Shown here: positions 9,956 through 19,626 of the stretch, in pieces
How positions within the stretch are numbered: the stretch's first letter is position 1
How the letters are laid out: every line of letters begins with the position of its first letter
Source of the DNA: Pseudomonadota bacterium
GTDB lineage: Bacteria > Pseudomonadota > Gammaproteobacteria > Pseudomonadales > Halieaceae
Assembly (NCBI GenBank): GCA_015222725.1
Contig: JADFVW010000052.1
Location: 1-35,908 of the forward strand
DNA length: 35,908 bases
Reading direction: 5' to 3'
The notes under the pieces: model-generated
The model's input: the letters and a program-made list of their open reading frames with translations, nothing else
What the model was told of the DNA's origin: nothing
Databases searched by the model: none
Program-made: the position numbers and the translations under genes

Positions 9956-11004
9956 CTACCGCTGCGACAAAAATACTGGTGGTGGGCCCCTCCTGGGTTG
10001 GCGACATGGTGATGTCACAATCCCTGTATATCTATCTTCAGCAAAGTCGTCCCGGGGTGGAAATTGACGTGCTCGCACCTGCCTGGAGCGAGCCTATTCT
10101 GGCCAGAATGCCCGAGGTGAGGCGGGCTATCGCGACGCCGCTAATGCATGGGGAGTTGGGCATTGGCAAGCGTCGCAAGCTGGGCCGGGAATTGCGAGGG
10201 CAACAGTATCAACAGGCAATATTACTGCCCAACTCACTGAAATCAGCGCTTATCCCCTTTTTTAGCGGTGTTCCTCAGCGCACGGGCTGGCGCGGCGAAA
10301 TGCGTTATGGTCTGCTCAATGACATACGCAAACTGGATGAGGAGGCACTGCCGTTGATGGTGCAGCGATTCGTGGCACTGGGGCAGGCCCCCGGTGAGGC
10401 GCTGCCCACTGAAATACCGCCCCCGGCGTTGGTGGTTGATTCGGTTCAGGCAGAAGCCTGTCGCACCCGTTTTGGTCTTGCCCCGGACAAACCCATACTG
10501 GCGCTTTGTCCCGGCGCTGAGTTTGGCCCGGCAAAATGTTGGCCCACAAGCTACTATGCGGATATTGCCCAGCGCTACCTGGACCGGGGCTGGCAGATAG
10601 CGCTATACGGCTCCGCCAATGACAAGCCTGTCACCGGGCAGATTTTGGCGCAGTGCAAGGGAAACCCCCTGTGTTTTGATTTAGCGGGCCGCACCGAGTT
10701 GGCCGAAGCCGTAGACTTGCTGTCTCTCTCAACTGCAGTTTTAAGTAATGACTCGGGTTTGATGCATATCGCCTCCGCCCTGGGCTGCGCCCTGCTGGTG
10801 ATATACGGCGCGACCTCGGCCGGCTTTACACCGCCACTCAGTCAAAATGCGCAGGTGATTGAACCCGATATAGACTGTGCTCCCTGTTTTCAAAGAGAGT
10901 GCCCGCTGGGGCACCACCGCTGCATGAAGGACAGCTTGCCCGAGCAGGTAGCTGCTAAACTGGACGCCTTGTTGGCGCGCATCGACAGTGGAGTAAGAGA
11001 TTAG
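9952..11004 (+). CDS. waaF: ADP-heptose:LPS heptosyltransferase II
   Basis: GT9 protein: ILVVGPSWVGDMVMSQSLY, LCPGAEFGPAKCWP, SNDSGLMHIASALG. ATG at 9952 overlaps the glnE stop. Confidence 0.95.
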   Translation: MTTAATKILVVGPSWVGDMVMSQSLYIYLQQSRPGVEIDVLAPAWSEPILARMPEVRRAIATPLMHGELGIGKRRKLGRELRGQQYQQAILLPNSLKSALIPFFSGVPQRTGWRGEMRYGLLNDIRKLDEEALPLMVQRFVALGQAPGEALPTEIPPPALVVDSVQAEACRTRFGLAPDKPILALCPGAEFGPAKCWPTSYYADIAQRYLDRGWQIALYGSANDKPVTGQILAQCKGNPLCFDLAGRTELAEAVDLLSLSTAVLSNDSGLMHIASALGCALLVIYGATSAGFTPPLSQNAQVIEPDIDCAPCFQRECPLGHHRCMKDSLPEQVAAKLDALLARIDSGVRD

Positions 11005-11006
11005 CC

Positions 11007-12002
11007 GTGAGAGTCCTACTGGTAAAAATGTCATCCCTGGGCGATGTTATTCACACCTTGCCGGCTCTCACTGATGCCGCCGCTGCGGTGCCGGGAATCC
11101 GCTTTGACTGGGTAGTTGAAGAGGCCTTCCGGGAAATTCCCGCCTGGCATCCCGCGGTGGACAGAGTAATTCCCGTAGCACTGCGTCGCTGGCGTAAGAG
11201 CCCGCTTAAGAGTTTTTCCGGCCCAGAGTGGAAGCGCTTTAAGTCCACCCTGCGCGCTCAGCATTACGATGTGGTTATCGACGCCCAGGGTTTGCTGAAG
11301 AGTGCCATGGTCGCTCGCCTGGTCAAGGCGCCGCGTTATGGTATGGATAAGGTCTCGGTGCGGGAGCGACTGGCGGCCAGCTTTTACCACCACCCCATTC
11401 ATGTTCCCCGGGAAATGCATGCGGTGGAGCGCATCCGCACCTTGTTCGCCCGTGCATTCAAGTACCCGCAGCCGGGTGAACGCGGTGATTACGGTGTGCG
11501 GGAAAAATTAAAGGGCGGCAGCGGCAAGAATCGTTCCGGCCTGTTGTTTTTTCATGGTACCGCCAGGGCGGAAAAACTGTGGCCGGAGTCTCACTGGGAA
11601 GAGCTATCCGCATTGGCTGCTGCGGGGGGGCACCAGGTGTGGTTGCCCTGGGGTAGCGAGGAGGAGCGCGAGCGCGCACAGCGCATTGCCGCCAGCGACG
11701 GTAAGGCCCAGGTTCTGCCCCGCCTGGACCTACTGGGCCTGGCCAGCATGTTGATGGATGTAAAGGGCGCCGTGGCGGTGGACACGGGCCTGGCTCACTT
11801 AAGTGCTGCTCTGGATGTGCCCACCGTTTCACTCTACGGCCCCACAGACACCGCTATCATAGGCGCCTATGGTGGTAATCAGGTCCATATTCAGTCCCCG
11901 GTGGGGGTGAGTGATACCACTGACCCCACACAGATGATGCGCTCTATAACTCCGGACAGTGTGTGGCGGGAATTGACCCGAATACTGGCGAAACCAGCTT
12001 AG
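11007..12002 (+). CDS. waaC: ADP-heptose:LPS heptosyltransferase I
   Basis: GT9 protein: RVLLVKMSSLGDVIHTLPAL, FFHGTARAEKLWPESHW, AVDTGLAHLSAAL. Confidence 0.95.
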   Translation: MRVLLVKMSSLGDVIHTLPALTDAAAAVPGIRFDWVVEEAFREIPAWHPAVDRVIPVALRRWRKSPLKSFSGPEWKRFKSTLRAQHYDVVIDAQGLLKSAMVARLVKAPRYGMDKVSVRERLAASFYHHPIHVPREMHAVERIRTLFARAFKYPQPGERGDYGVREKLKGGSGKNRSGLLFFHGTARAEKLWPESHWEELSALAAAGGHQVWLPWGSEEERERAQRIAASDGKAQVLPRLDLLGLASMLMDVKGAVAVDTGLAHLSAALDVPTVSLYGPTDTAIIGAYGGNQVHIQSPVGVSDTTDPTQMMRSITPDSVWRELTRILAKPA

Positions 12003-12021
12003 CCATGGAGTGTCTCTAGCC

Positions 12022-13173
12022 ATGCGACTGGCATTTTTACTGTATAAATATTTTCCCTATGGCGGAATGCAACGGGATTTCAAGCGTTTCGTCGAAGAGG
12101 TTCAGCTGCGCGGACACCATTGCCGTGTCTATTATATTTCCTGGCAGGGGGAGCATTTGGCGGCGGTGGACCAACGCCAGGTGCCGGTCAAGGCGCTGAG
12201 TAACTCGCGCCGCAATGCGCGGTACTACGACTGGGTGAAGGCAGATCTCGTCGCGGACCCGGTAGATGGGGTCATCGGTTTTAATAAAATGCCGGGCCTG
12301 GATGTCTACTACGCAGCGGACTCCTGCTATATGGACAAGGCGATGGAAGAGCGAAACGGGCTCTACCGACTGGGCGCGCGATATCGACACTTTGCCGCCT
12401 ATGAGCGCGCGGTGTTTGGCTCGGACAGTAAAACCGAAATTTTGCTGATTTCTGAAACAGAAAAAGCGAAATTTCAAAAGTACTACGACACGCCGCAACA
12501 ACGCCTGCATATGCTGCCCCCGGGTATCTCTGTGGACCGCAGGGCTACAGCGGACGCAGAGTCGCGCAGAGCTGCGAAGCGCAAGTCGCTGGGACTGTCG
12601 GAGGGCGATCACGTCCTGCTGTTTGTCGGCTCCGGTTTTATCAAAAAGGGTTTGGACCGCGCCATTCGGGCACTGGCTGCACTGCGCCAGAGCAGCCCCG
12701 GGCAGGCTGTTCAGCTATACGTTGTAGGGCAGGATAAGGAGCGGCGGTTCCGCCGCTTGGCAGAGAAACTGTCGGTATTGCCCTTTGTCAGTTTCCTGGG
12801 CGGGCGGGACGATATTCCCGATTTACTATTGGCAGCCGATGTCCTGATTCACCCCGCCCTGGACGAAGCGGCAGGCATTGTTTTACTGGAAGCACTGGTG
12901 GCGGGCCTGCCTGTGCTGGTGACCGATGTCTGTGGCTATGCGCACCATATAGCGGCGGCGGGGGCAGGCCTGGTGCTGGACTCCTCCTTCAGCCAGCCGG
13001 CGCTGGACCAGGCCGTGTTGAACACCCTGGATCCGGGCTTTCTCGATGTGTGTAAAAAGAATGCGCTCAGCTACGCCGAGCGCGAGGACCTGTATTCAAT
13101 GCATAAAACCGGGGCTGCCTTGATAGAGCGCTTTATAGCCAGTGGCGATGAGCCATCCCAGGTGCATTCATGA
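12022..13173 (+). CDS. waaG: LPS core glucosyltransferase I, GT4 family
   Basis: RLAFLLYKYFPYGGMQRDFKRF N-terminus typical of WaaG, plus the GT4 motif HPALDEAAGIVLLEAL; located after waaF-waaC. Confidence 0.93.
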   Translation: MRLAFLLYKYFPYGGMQRDFKRFVEEVQLRGHHCRVYYISWQGEHLAAVDQRQVPVKALSNSRRNARYYDWVKADLVADPVDGVIGFNKMPGLDVYYAADSCYMDKAMEERNGLYRLGARYRHFAAYERAVFGSDSKTEILLISETEKAKFQKYYDTPQQRLHMLPPGISVDRRATADAESRRAAKRKSLGLSEGDHVLLFVGSGFIKKGLDRAIRALAALRQSSPGQAVQLYVVGQDKERRFRRLAEKLSVLPFVSFLGGRDDIPDLLLAADVLIHPALDEAAGIVLLEALVAGLPVLVTDVCGYAHHIAAAGAGLVLDSSFSQPALDQAVLNTLDPGFLDVCKKNALSYAEREDLYSMHKTGAALIERFIASGDEPSQVHS

Positions 13174-14030
13174 AAGAGCACTATTTGCGCGAGGACCTGG
13201 CTACAGAAGCGCGGCCAGAAGAGCTGTTCCAGTGGGCCACCAGAGTGGCGGAGCAAGCCCGCGATGAAGATGTGTATAGAAATAAGGAAGGTCGGAAAAC
13301 CCTGCGCTTTATATGCCGTGGCAAACCCTATTTTTTGAAGCTACACACGGGTATAGGCTGGGCGGAAATCTTCAAGAACCTGCTGCAGCTTCGACTGCCG
13401 GTGTTGGGCGCTCGCAATGAATATGAAGCTGTTAACAAACTGCGTAATCTGGGCGTGGATACCATGTCGGTAGCCGCCTATGCCAGCGAGGGCCTGAATC
13501 CGTCGGCCATAAAATCCCTGATAGTGACCGATGACCTGGTGGGCACAATAAGCCTGGAGGATTACTGTGCAGATTGGGCAACGCAGCCCCCAGACACAGC
13601 CGCCCGCTTGGCACTGATTAAAAAATTGGCCGATAGTGCCAGCCGGATGCACGACGCGGGTATCAACCACCGGGACTTTTACCTCTGTCATTTTCATCTC
13701 GACCCCGACACGCTGGTTTCCGGTGATGCCGGGCCCTGCACCGTTCGCTGCTATCTGATTGACCTGCATCGGGCGCAGTTGCGAAAAGTGACGCCCAGAC
13801 GCTGGCGGGTGAAAGATCTTGCGGGTTTATATTTCTCGGCGATGGATATCGGACTCAGCCAACGCGACGTATTCAGGTTCATGCACCACTACTGCGAGGG
13901 AGGCCTGCGCGAGGCCCTGGGCCCCCAGGCAGACATCTGGTGTGACGTGGCGCGGCGCGCGACGAAACTGTACCAGAAAGATCACGGCAAAATGCCACCG
14001 CCACTGGCTGGTGGAATGTCCATCCGATGA
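13170..14030 (+). CDS. waaP: LPS core heptose(I) kinase
   Basis: WaaP-family HDAGINHRDFYLCHFHL catalytic loop and YLIDLHRAQ; ATGA overlap with waaG. Confidence 0.93.
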   Translation: MKEHYLREDLATEARPEELFQWATRVAEQARDEDVYRNKEGRKTLRFICRGKPYFLKLHTGIGWAEIFKNLLQLRLPVLGARNEYEAVNKLRNLGVDTMSVAAYASEGLNPSAIKSLIVTDDLVGTISLEDYCADWATQPPDTAARLALIKKLADSASRMHDAGINHRDFYLCHFHLDPDTLVSGDAGPCTVRCYLIDLHRAQLRKVTPRRWRVKDLAGLYFSAMDIGLSQRDVFRFMHHYCEGGLREALGPQADIWCDVARRATKLYQKDHGKMPPPLAGGMSIR

Positions 14031-14809
14031 AACAGCCTCCGGCTCGTATTTTGCGCGGAGACCGCTGGGGTGAGCGGCTGAAAAAGGTGGTAGCCGACGC
14101 TTCAGCGGGTGAAATGGCGTGGATGCAAGCTCATACCGAACTACTCAAGAGTGATGATTACAGTCGCGTGGGCCTATTACGGCTGCATGACAGCTCCTGT
14201 TACCTCAAGTTTTACCAGTCCAAGTCTGCCGGCCAGAACATGTTGTTTCGCTTTGGCTACGCAAGGGGCCTGCGGAGTTTTGATGCGGCCACAAGATTAA
14301 TGGAAGCCGATGTTCTTGTTCCAGCTCCGCTGTGTTGCCTTGCACTACCCGGTGGCATGATGCTTCTGACGGAAGGTATCCTCGATGGCAGAGACTTGAA
14401 AGCGCTTTGGCAACAGGGCATCGGCGATCGGCAGCGGGCTCTGTTAATGGCTGGAGCCGGGCGCGCTCTGGCAAAACTCCACTCCGCCGGCTATAGCCAC
14501 GGTGACTGCAAGTGGAGCAATTTTCTCTGGTCTGCCGACAATTTTTATCTGGTGGACCTGGAGGCGGTGAAGGAAACAAGCCGCGGCGGGAAAAGGCAGG
14601 CCAGGGACCTGGCGCGCTTCACAGTAAACGCCGAGGATCTGGGTGTGGCGCCGCAAGTCTATGAGCTGTTTCTGGAGCGCTATCTGCACGGCAGCAATAA
14701 TTCACGAGCCGTTATAGTACGCGCTATGATGCCCTTTCTGCGTCAGCTACGCCGGCGCCATGAAAAAAAGTATGGCAAGCGCGGGCACGAAATTGTAAGA
14801 GAGCACTGA
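14027..14809 (+). CDS. LPS kinase InaA/WaaP-like family protein
   Basis: Kinase-like catalytic loop LHSAGYSHGDCKWSNFLW and YLVDLEAV; ATGA overlap with waaP. Confidence 0.85.
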   Translation: MKQPPARILRGDRWGERLKKVVADASAGEMAWMQAHTELLKSDDYSRVGLLRLHDSSCYLKFYQSKSAGQNMLFRFGYARGLRSFDAATRLMEADVLVPAPLCCLALPGGMMLLTEGILDGRDLKALWQQGIGDRQRALLMAGAGRALAKLHSAGYSHGDCKWSNFLWSADNFYLVDLEAVKETSRGGKRQARDLARFTVNAEDLGVAPQVYELFLERYLHGSNNSRAVIVRAMMPFLRQLRRRHEKKYGKRGHEIVREH

Positions 14810-14810
14810 G

Positions 14811-15647
14811 ATGAGTACGACGGCCGAACACTGCACAGAAGCACACATGGATAATGGCACCTACTATAGGCACTGGCGCGCTGCAAAGCCGGTAAGAGCG
14901 GTAATTTTATTGGCACACGGACTGGGGGAGCACAGCGGGCGCTATCAGGGTTTCGCGGACTTTTTCCTTGCCAGGGGCATATCAGTTGTAGCACTTGACC
15001 ACGCGGGGCACGGTGCCTCGCCCGGAGAGCGCGCACATATCACGGGCTTTGATGATTTCCTGCGCCCCCTGGATGGCTTGCGCGAGATGATTAGCGAGTG
15101 GTACCCGGATTTACCCTGTTTCCTGATAGGGCATAGTATGGGGGGGGTGATTGCTGCCCGTTACCTGCTGGATCATCAGGATAAGTTTGCCGGCGCCGCT
15201 TTGTCTGGCGCCGCCTTGCAAGCGGTGGAACCGCCCTCTGTCTTCGCCATGTTCCTCGCACGTTTGTTTTCACGGTTCCTGCCCAAAATGGGCATGCTAC
15301 AACTGGACGCCACCCAGATTAGCCGGGACGTGGACGTTGTGCAGGACTATATTGAGGATCCTCTGGTTCACCATGGAAAAGCCACTGCCAGGCTAGTTGT
15401 TGAGCTTCTCCAGAACATGGAACTGGTAGAGAGAGACCGAGGAAAGATCACCCTACCGATACTTGTAATGCACGGTGAGGCGGACGCAATGACAAGCAGC
15501 GAGGGGTCTAAAGCCTTCCATAATGCAGTGGGGTCCGCGGACAAGACGCTGAAAATCTATCCCGAATTATTTCATGAAATATTTAATGAGCCCGAGCGCC
15601 TGGAGGTTCTGGGAGACCTGGCGAGCTGGTTGGACGCCAGAGTTTAG
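14811..15647 (+). CDS. alpha/beta hydrolase (monoacylglycerol lipase / lysophospholipase-like)
   Basis: LLAHGLGEHSGRYQGFADFFLARG, DHAGHGAS, nucleophile elbow GHSMGG, late HGEADAMT and catalytic-type H region. Confidence 0.9.
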   Translation: MSTTAEHCTEAHMDNGTYYRHWRAAKPVRAVILLAHGLGEHSGRYQGFADFFLARGISVVALDHAGHGASPGERAHITGFDDFLRPLDGLREMISEWYPDLPCFLIGHSMGGVIAARYLLDHQDKFAGAALSGAALQAVEPPSVFAMFLARLFSRFLPKMGMLQLDATQISRDVDVVQDYIEDPLVHHGKATARLVVELLQNMELVERDRGKITLPILVMHGEADAMTSSEGSKAFHNAVGSADKTLKIYPELFHEIFNEPERLEVLGDLASWLDARV

Positions 15648-16366
15648 TTAAATACGTAGCTAAATTCGGCGATATCATCAGCGTACAATCTCTCGATAAT
15701 AGCCTGGGACTCAGCACTGTAAAAGCTCTGGTAGCTTTCAACGCGACTCTGGTTAAGGTGCGGCAGTTGTGCGCTTATACCCAATTTTTCCGCGATGCTA
15801 TTGAAGTCCTGCTCCAGACTTTCAAAACGACCGATATAATCCATTGTTACCTGGCCGAAGATGTCTTTTAAAAAAGTCCGCTGTGGTGTGAACAGTGCGT
15901 TTCGATTGATATTTTCATCGCTCATCCAGCGACATACGAAGTCGTCGAAGGACTTGAAGCTGTTAACAAACTTGGCCCAATGCTGGTCCTCATTGCTGGC
16001 TGGGGAGCCGCCCTTACGTAGATAGGTGTAGGCCGAAACAGCTCTGTCCCAGGGGTTTCGCACAAAAGTAAATTTGAAGTAGTTATCAAACTTGTCCGGG
16101 TCCAGTTGCTGGTACCAGTCCGCGGGGGCGTGCTCAACGGACTTTACATCGAACAGGCCGCGTACAACGCTGCGACCTGCAGATTTTGGTATATGGATGA
16201 ACAGAGCGCGGTGCGTATCGAAACAGCTTTGATAGCCAGCCCTGCCCTTTAGAATTCGGTCGATGTGCCGCCGCTGATACTGTGGGGCATAGGACAGCAG
16301 CATTTGCCGCTCTGATTCCGGCATCATCCGCCACAAAATTCTGCTCAGTAAATTCATATTCTTCAT
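15644..16366 (-). CDS. sulfotransferase family 2 protein
   Basis: PAPS-binding-like LFIHIPKSAGRSVVRGLF and FVRNPWDRAVSAYTYLR motifs. Confidence 0.85.
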   Translation of the reverse strand: MKNMNLLSRILWRMMPESERQMLLSYAPQYQRRHIDRILKGRAGYQSCFDTHRALFIHIPKSAGRSVVRGLFDVKSVEHAPADWYQQLDPDKFDNYFKFTFVRNPWDRAVSAYTYLRKGGSPASNEDQHWAKFVNSFKSFDDFVCRWMSDENINRNALFTPQRTFLKDIFGQVTMDYIGRFESLEQDFNSIAEKLGISAQLPHLNQSRVESYQSFYSAESQAIIERLYADDIAEFSYVFN

Positions 16367-17187
16367 AACTTACCCTTGGCGTGAAGCCGCCTCATTGCCC
16401 ACTGATAGGACTCTATAGCAATGAGTTTAGCCTCTAGAGGGGAGAGTTCTCTTATCTGGGAGTGCCACGAGTGAAAAAAGCGCAATCTATCGGAGCGGCC
16501 CAGCTCAGCTGGTGTGTGCATATTGAGTTGCATGAGGTTTTTCAGCATAAGCTTGCCCGGCGGCGGCCGGTACTGGACGTTTCGCTCGTTGTCTATCAGC
16601 GAAAATTCAAAATGCTCTATACCCCTGTGGGCCAATATATTGCTGGTTCGCAGGTCGCCGTGAATAAAACCGGTGCCGTGCAGTCGGCCGATAAAAACAC
16701 CCAGCTCCCGCAAGAATTTCCTCCGCTCTTGTAGTTCTACCGCCTCTTGGCGTGGAAGTTTTGACTTAATCCATGTACTGACACCGGCACCGGCTACGGC
16801 CCGGGTAAACAAGTATTCCCGCGCTCCCGGTAATTGTCCCCAGGCCAGATTTTGCGGAGCGTTAAACCCCGCCTTTAGCAGTGCTTCACTGTGTTTTCTG
16901 GCGCGGGTGGCACGGCTTCCCTTAATCAGGGCCTTTATCTTCTCCACTGGGCTGCGGGGGAGAAATTCCTTGTAGAAAACCTGTAGCTCACTGTTGTGCG
17001 CAACGTGGGCAAAGCCGGAGCTGGCGACCACCTGCCAGCCGGCGGGGAGTTGCTGGTCGGCGAGCAGCTGGGCACAATTGTGCAGCTCTTCCTCGGATAT
17101 CTGCTGGCTGTTAATACCGGCGTCCTCTACCGGGTTTAGCTCGAGGTGGAACCTCAACGATGCTAACTGTACCGTGACGCTCTCCAT
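16363..17187 (-). CDS. LPS kinase-like (InaA/RIO-like) protein
   Basis: LHGTGFIHGDLRTSNILAHRG...SLIDNERNVQY kinase catalytic and metal-binding loops. Confidence 0.82.
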   Translation of the reverse strand: MESVTVQLASLRFHLELNPVEDAGINSQQISEEELHNCAQLLADQQLPAGWQVVASSGFAHVAHNSELQVFYKEFLPRSPVEKIKALIKGSRATRARKHSEALLKAGFNAPQNLAWGQLPGAREYLFTRAVAGAGVSTWIKSKLPRQEAVELQERRKFLRELGVFIGRLHGTGFIHGDLRTSNILAHRGIEHFEFSLIDNERNVQYRPPPGKLMLKNLMQLNMHTPAELGRSDRLRFFHSWHSQIRELSPLEAKLIAIESYQWAMRRLHAKGKL

Positions 17188-18661
17188 CGAAGACTTTCAA
17201 CTCGGACAGTGAGTTTGTCTGCAGGAAGCTGGCCCACTGCTCGGACTCGCCGCGCTTTACCCTGACAACGATGTAGTCGACCTTGCGCCACAGGTCGGGC
17301 CTGCTGTTGAGGTCAGAGGCCTTAAAAGTGATAGCACCTAAGTTACTCCAGTCTGTTTCCCTGCCGCTGAAATAGGCAATATATTTGCTATTTGAGAGGA
17401 TGGTAGCATCCGTAGGCGTGTTGGAAGTGAGCCATTGGGAGGCCTCTTTTTTGTATATTTTTCGGTTTCCAAGGCTGCCCGAGACATCGATGCACATGCC
17501 CACCAGAACCAGAAGAGCCAGTATTTTTGTAACAGGCCGTCTGCCGGGCGCCAAGGCGGCATTTAGCAGGAAGGGCAGATACAGCGCCACAAATATAGTA
17601 AAAATATGGCAGTAGCGCTCCAACATAAAGCGATTGGTGAGGGTAAAGAGGGCCAGGTAAATCAGGGCAATAATTAAATGGGCGTTCAGCAGAATACGGG
17701 CTTGGCGGGGTATAAGCGGAAACAGGTTTTGCGCCCTGCCCCAGATTAAAACGATGACATAGGGCCACATGATGGCGCGACAGATATTGACCACCAGAAT
17801 GGCCGCCAGCCCGGCTATTACTGCTATGTTGGCGTCTGATTTTGCGGTGAAAAACAGCAGGGCCTCTCCAGTGGCAGATGAAACATCGTTAAATACCTGG
17901 GGCAGGGAGGTCAGCTTGTCTATGTAGCCTGTAATGGCGGGGAACAGTTGTGATCCGGGCATTATCACCGTTTGAATCAGGATAATGACCAGCGTCACAG
18001 CGACAATTGCCGTCAGGGGCAAGGCGACCAGACGTAAACTGATTCGCAGCCTGTTGCTTTGGTCCGAAGCGAGGAACACCGCCAGGGGTGCCAGCACGGC
18101 AAAAAATACACTCTCAAAGCGAAACAGCGAGGCAATAGCGACGAAGCAAAACCATTGTATCTGATGCGTCACAGTATGTTGGCGCTGGTAGATTAGCAGA
18201 GCGCGAAATGCCAACAGCGAAAAGGCCCAGAAAGGCGCGTCTCGCATGATTGAATCTCGCCCGTGAGCCAGCAGAGGATGGCTGATGATTACGATGGCGG
18301 CAATAAGCTGGACTCTGTGATCCCCGCCCAGCAGGCGCACAACGGAGACGAAGCTTGTAGATAGAATGGCAAAGAACACTGCGCTGAAAACCAGGCCGGC
18401 ATGGAGTAAAGACAGACCGGTGAGCTGGTGTAGCCAGGCCATTATAATAGACAGGAACGGCCTGTCGAAGAGACCGAGACTCGCCATCAGCCCATCGCGC
18501 AGGTAGGCATCGGCTGTGCGCAGGTATATGATAGCGTCCCGGTTGATAACGGGTTCTATGAGGATCAGCCAGAGTGACAGCAAGAGGCTGGCGGCGGCAA
18601 CGAATCGAAGGTCTACCGGCGGTCGCATGGCACGAGATTGTGGGGTGGTACCTGAAAGCAC
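17111..18661 (-). CDS. GT39/ArnT-like multi-TM glycosyltransferase family protein
   Basis: Hydrophobic protein with an N-terminal DAIIYLRTADAYLRDGLMASLGLFDRPFLSIIMAWLHQLTGL region typical of GT-C enzymes. Start may be 18628. Confidence 0.75.
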   Translation of the reverse strand: MLSGTTPQSRAMRPPVDLRFVAAASLLLSLWLILIEPVINRDAIIYLRTADAYLRDGLMASLGLFDRPFLSIIMAWLHQLTGLSLLHAGLVFSAVFFAILSTSFVSVVRLLGGDHRVQLIAAIVIISHPLLAHGRDSIMRDAPFWAFSLLAFRALLIYQRQHTVTHQIQWFCFVAIASLFRFESVFFAVLAPLAVFLASDQSNRLRISLRLVALPLTAIVAVTLVIILIQTVIMPGSQLFPAITGYIDKLTSLPQVFNDVSSATGEALLFFTAKSDANIAVIAGLAAILVVNICRAIMWPYVIVLIWGRAQNLFPLIPRQARILLNAHLIIALIYLALFTLTNRFMLERYCHIFTIFVALYLPFLLNAALAPGRRPVTKILALLVLVGMCIDVSGSLGNRKIYKKEASQWLTSNTPTDATILSNSKYIAYFSGRETDWSNLGAITFKASDLNSRPDLWRKVDYIVVRVKRGESEQWASFLQTNSLSELKVFDGERHGTVSIVEVPPRAKPGRGRRY

Positions 18662-18735
18662 GTTGTAACTCTGTCTATTTTATTGAATTGAGCTGCTGAA
18701 CTAGAGCATGGCGTCACCTTGCCAGAGGAAATGTT

Positions 18736-19626
18736 TTGAAGCAAACAGTACTTGTCACAGGAGCGGGCGGACAATTGGGCCGCGAACTGGTTTTAGGGGC
18801 CAGTTCAGAGATAGATTGCATAGCCGTTGACCGCGAGGCGCTCAATATTTGCAATCCGGTGGCTATTCGAGAGTTTCTGCGAAAGGTGCAGCCGCAACTG
18901 CTGATTAACGCCGCTGCCTACACTGCCGTTGATAAAGCCGAGTCGGAGTCCGGTGCCGCCTGGAAGGCCAATGCACTGGCGCCAGGCTATCTGGCCGAGG
19001 CCTGTGCCGACCTGGGTGTACGCTTGATCCATGTCTCTACAGATTTCGTCTTCGATGGTGAGGCTTCCCAGCCCTATTTGCCCAATGCGGCAACATCGCC
19101 GGTCAGCGAGTACGGACGTGGCAAGTTGGCGGGGGAGCTGGCAGTACAAAAGGCTTTGCCCGAGGCGCTCATTGTGCGCACCTCCTGGGTGTACTCACGC
19201 TTCGGGGCAAACTTTGTAAAAACCATGTTGCGCCTGATGTCCGAGCGGCAGGAATTGGGGGTGGTAAGCGATCAACTGGGTACACCGACCTGGGCCAGAG
19301 GGCTGGCACAGGCCCTGTGGGCAGCGGGGCAGCGCCCGCATCTGCATGGAATTTACCACTGGTCTGATGATGGAGTTTGCAGCTGGCATGATTTTGCTGT
19401 GGCGATCTATGAAGAGTGCAGATCCGCCGGGTTGTTGGACTCAGACGTAGAGATAAAGCCGATTCCGGGCAGCAGCTACCCAACGCCGGCGCATCGACCG
19501 GCCTATAGTGTGCTGGACAAGACCAGCAGCTGGCGCGATTTTGAAGTACGCGGTGTGGCGTGGCGCGAGCAGCTGCGCACCATGTTGCTGGATATGCAGG
19601 ACAGCAAGAATGAAGGGACAGATTGA
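18736..19626 (+). CDS. rfbD: dTDP-4-dehydrorhamnose reductase (TTG start)
   Basis: VLVTGAGGQLGREL, TAVDKAE, STDFVFDG, SEYGRGKLAGE, RTSWVYSRFGANFVKTM. Confidence 0.96.
   Translation: MKQTVLVTGAGGQLGRELVLGASSEIDCIAVDREALNICNPVAIREFLRKVQPQLLINAAAYTAVDKAESESGAAWKANALAPGYLAEACADLGVRLIHVSTDFVFDGEASQPYLPNAATSPVSEYGRGKLAGELAVQKALPEALIVRTSWVYSRFGANFVKTMLRLMSERQELGVVSDQLGTPTWARGLAQALWAAGQRPHLHGIYHWSDDGVCSWHDFAVAIYEECRSAGLLDSDVEIKPIPGSSYPTPAHRPAYSVLDKTSSWRDFEVRGVAWREQLRTMLLDMQDSKNEGTD

Noticed and set aside
12037-12612. 191-aa minus-strand ORF opposite waaG
   Set aside because: Entirely inside waaG with no protein-family pattern; treated as spurious.
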